From Pseudomonadota bacterium (GTDB lineage Bacteria > Pseudomonadota > Gammaproteobacteria > Steroidobacterales > Steroidobacteraceae), in the NCBI GenBank assembly GCA_021850555.1, contig JAJZLX010000615.1:2399-8129 (forward strand): a stretch of 5,731 nt of DNA. The letters run 5' to 3'. Positions 5,707-5,731 of the stretch are shown in pieces (position 1 is the first letter of the stretch; each line of letters opens with the position of its first letter). Made by a program: the position numbers and the translations under genes. The notes under the pieces are model-generated. The model saw only the letters and a program-made list of their open reading frames with translations. It made no database searches and was not told the origin of the DNA.

Positions 5707-5731
5707 CGCCGCTTCTGCGGGGCGAGATCGG

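Overview
The window is high-GC, densely coded DNA that reads like a chromosomal segment of a proteobacterium (GC-rich third codon positions, Shine-Dalgarno sequences, PcaF/PaaJ-type thiolase, HigA-type regulator). The exact taxon cannot be fixed from the sequence; a Xanthomonadales-like gammaproteobacterium or a betaproteobacterium would both fit.

Layout. (1) Positions 1-452 (+) hold the C-terminal third of a thiolase, cut by the window edge. (2) Converging on it, 481-1194 (-) encodes a fumarylacetoacetate hydrolase family enzyme closest in appearance to fumarylpyruvate hydrolase. A bulged stem-loop at 470-497 sits between the two stop codons. (3) Just upstream of the hydrolase on the same strand, 1219-1413 (-) encodes a 64-residue, leucine-rich membrane peptide of unknown function. 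(4) A 235-base divergent gap (1414-1648) leads to two tandem, ATGA-overlapping genes for exported S10 (serine carboxypeptidase) family proteins, 1649-3259 and 3256-4905 (+). They are clear paralogues with intact Ser-Asp-His triads. (5) A hairpin at 4910-4929 closes that operon. (6) Positions 4930-5301 are less GC-rich and contain what looks like a broken gene start on the minus strand (4934-5171, one apparent frameshift and then a stop). (7) Positions 5302-5706 (-) encode a HigA-type helix-turn-helix antitoxin; its toxin partner would be expected just beyond the right edge.

How the parts fit. The thiolase and the FAH-family hydrolase are both typical of aromatic or carboxylic-acid catabolism, but they are convergent, so a shared pathway is only suggested. 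The S10 pair is the best-defined unit: two secreted peptidase-like proteins made from one message by translational coupling, possibly targeted differently (protein 1 has a lipobox-like motif around its only cysteine; protein 2 has an ordinary signal peptide and no cysteine). The right end (GC drop, gene remnant, HigA) looks like accessory DNA abutting the core segment. I see no tRNA, rRNA, CRISPR array, insertion sequence or complete new defence system.
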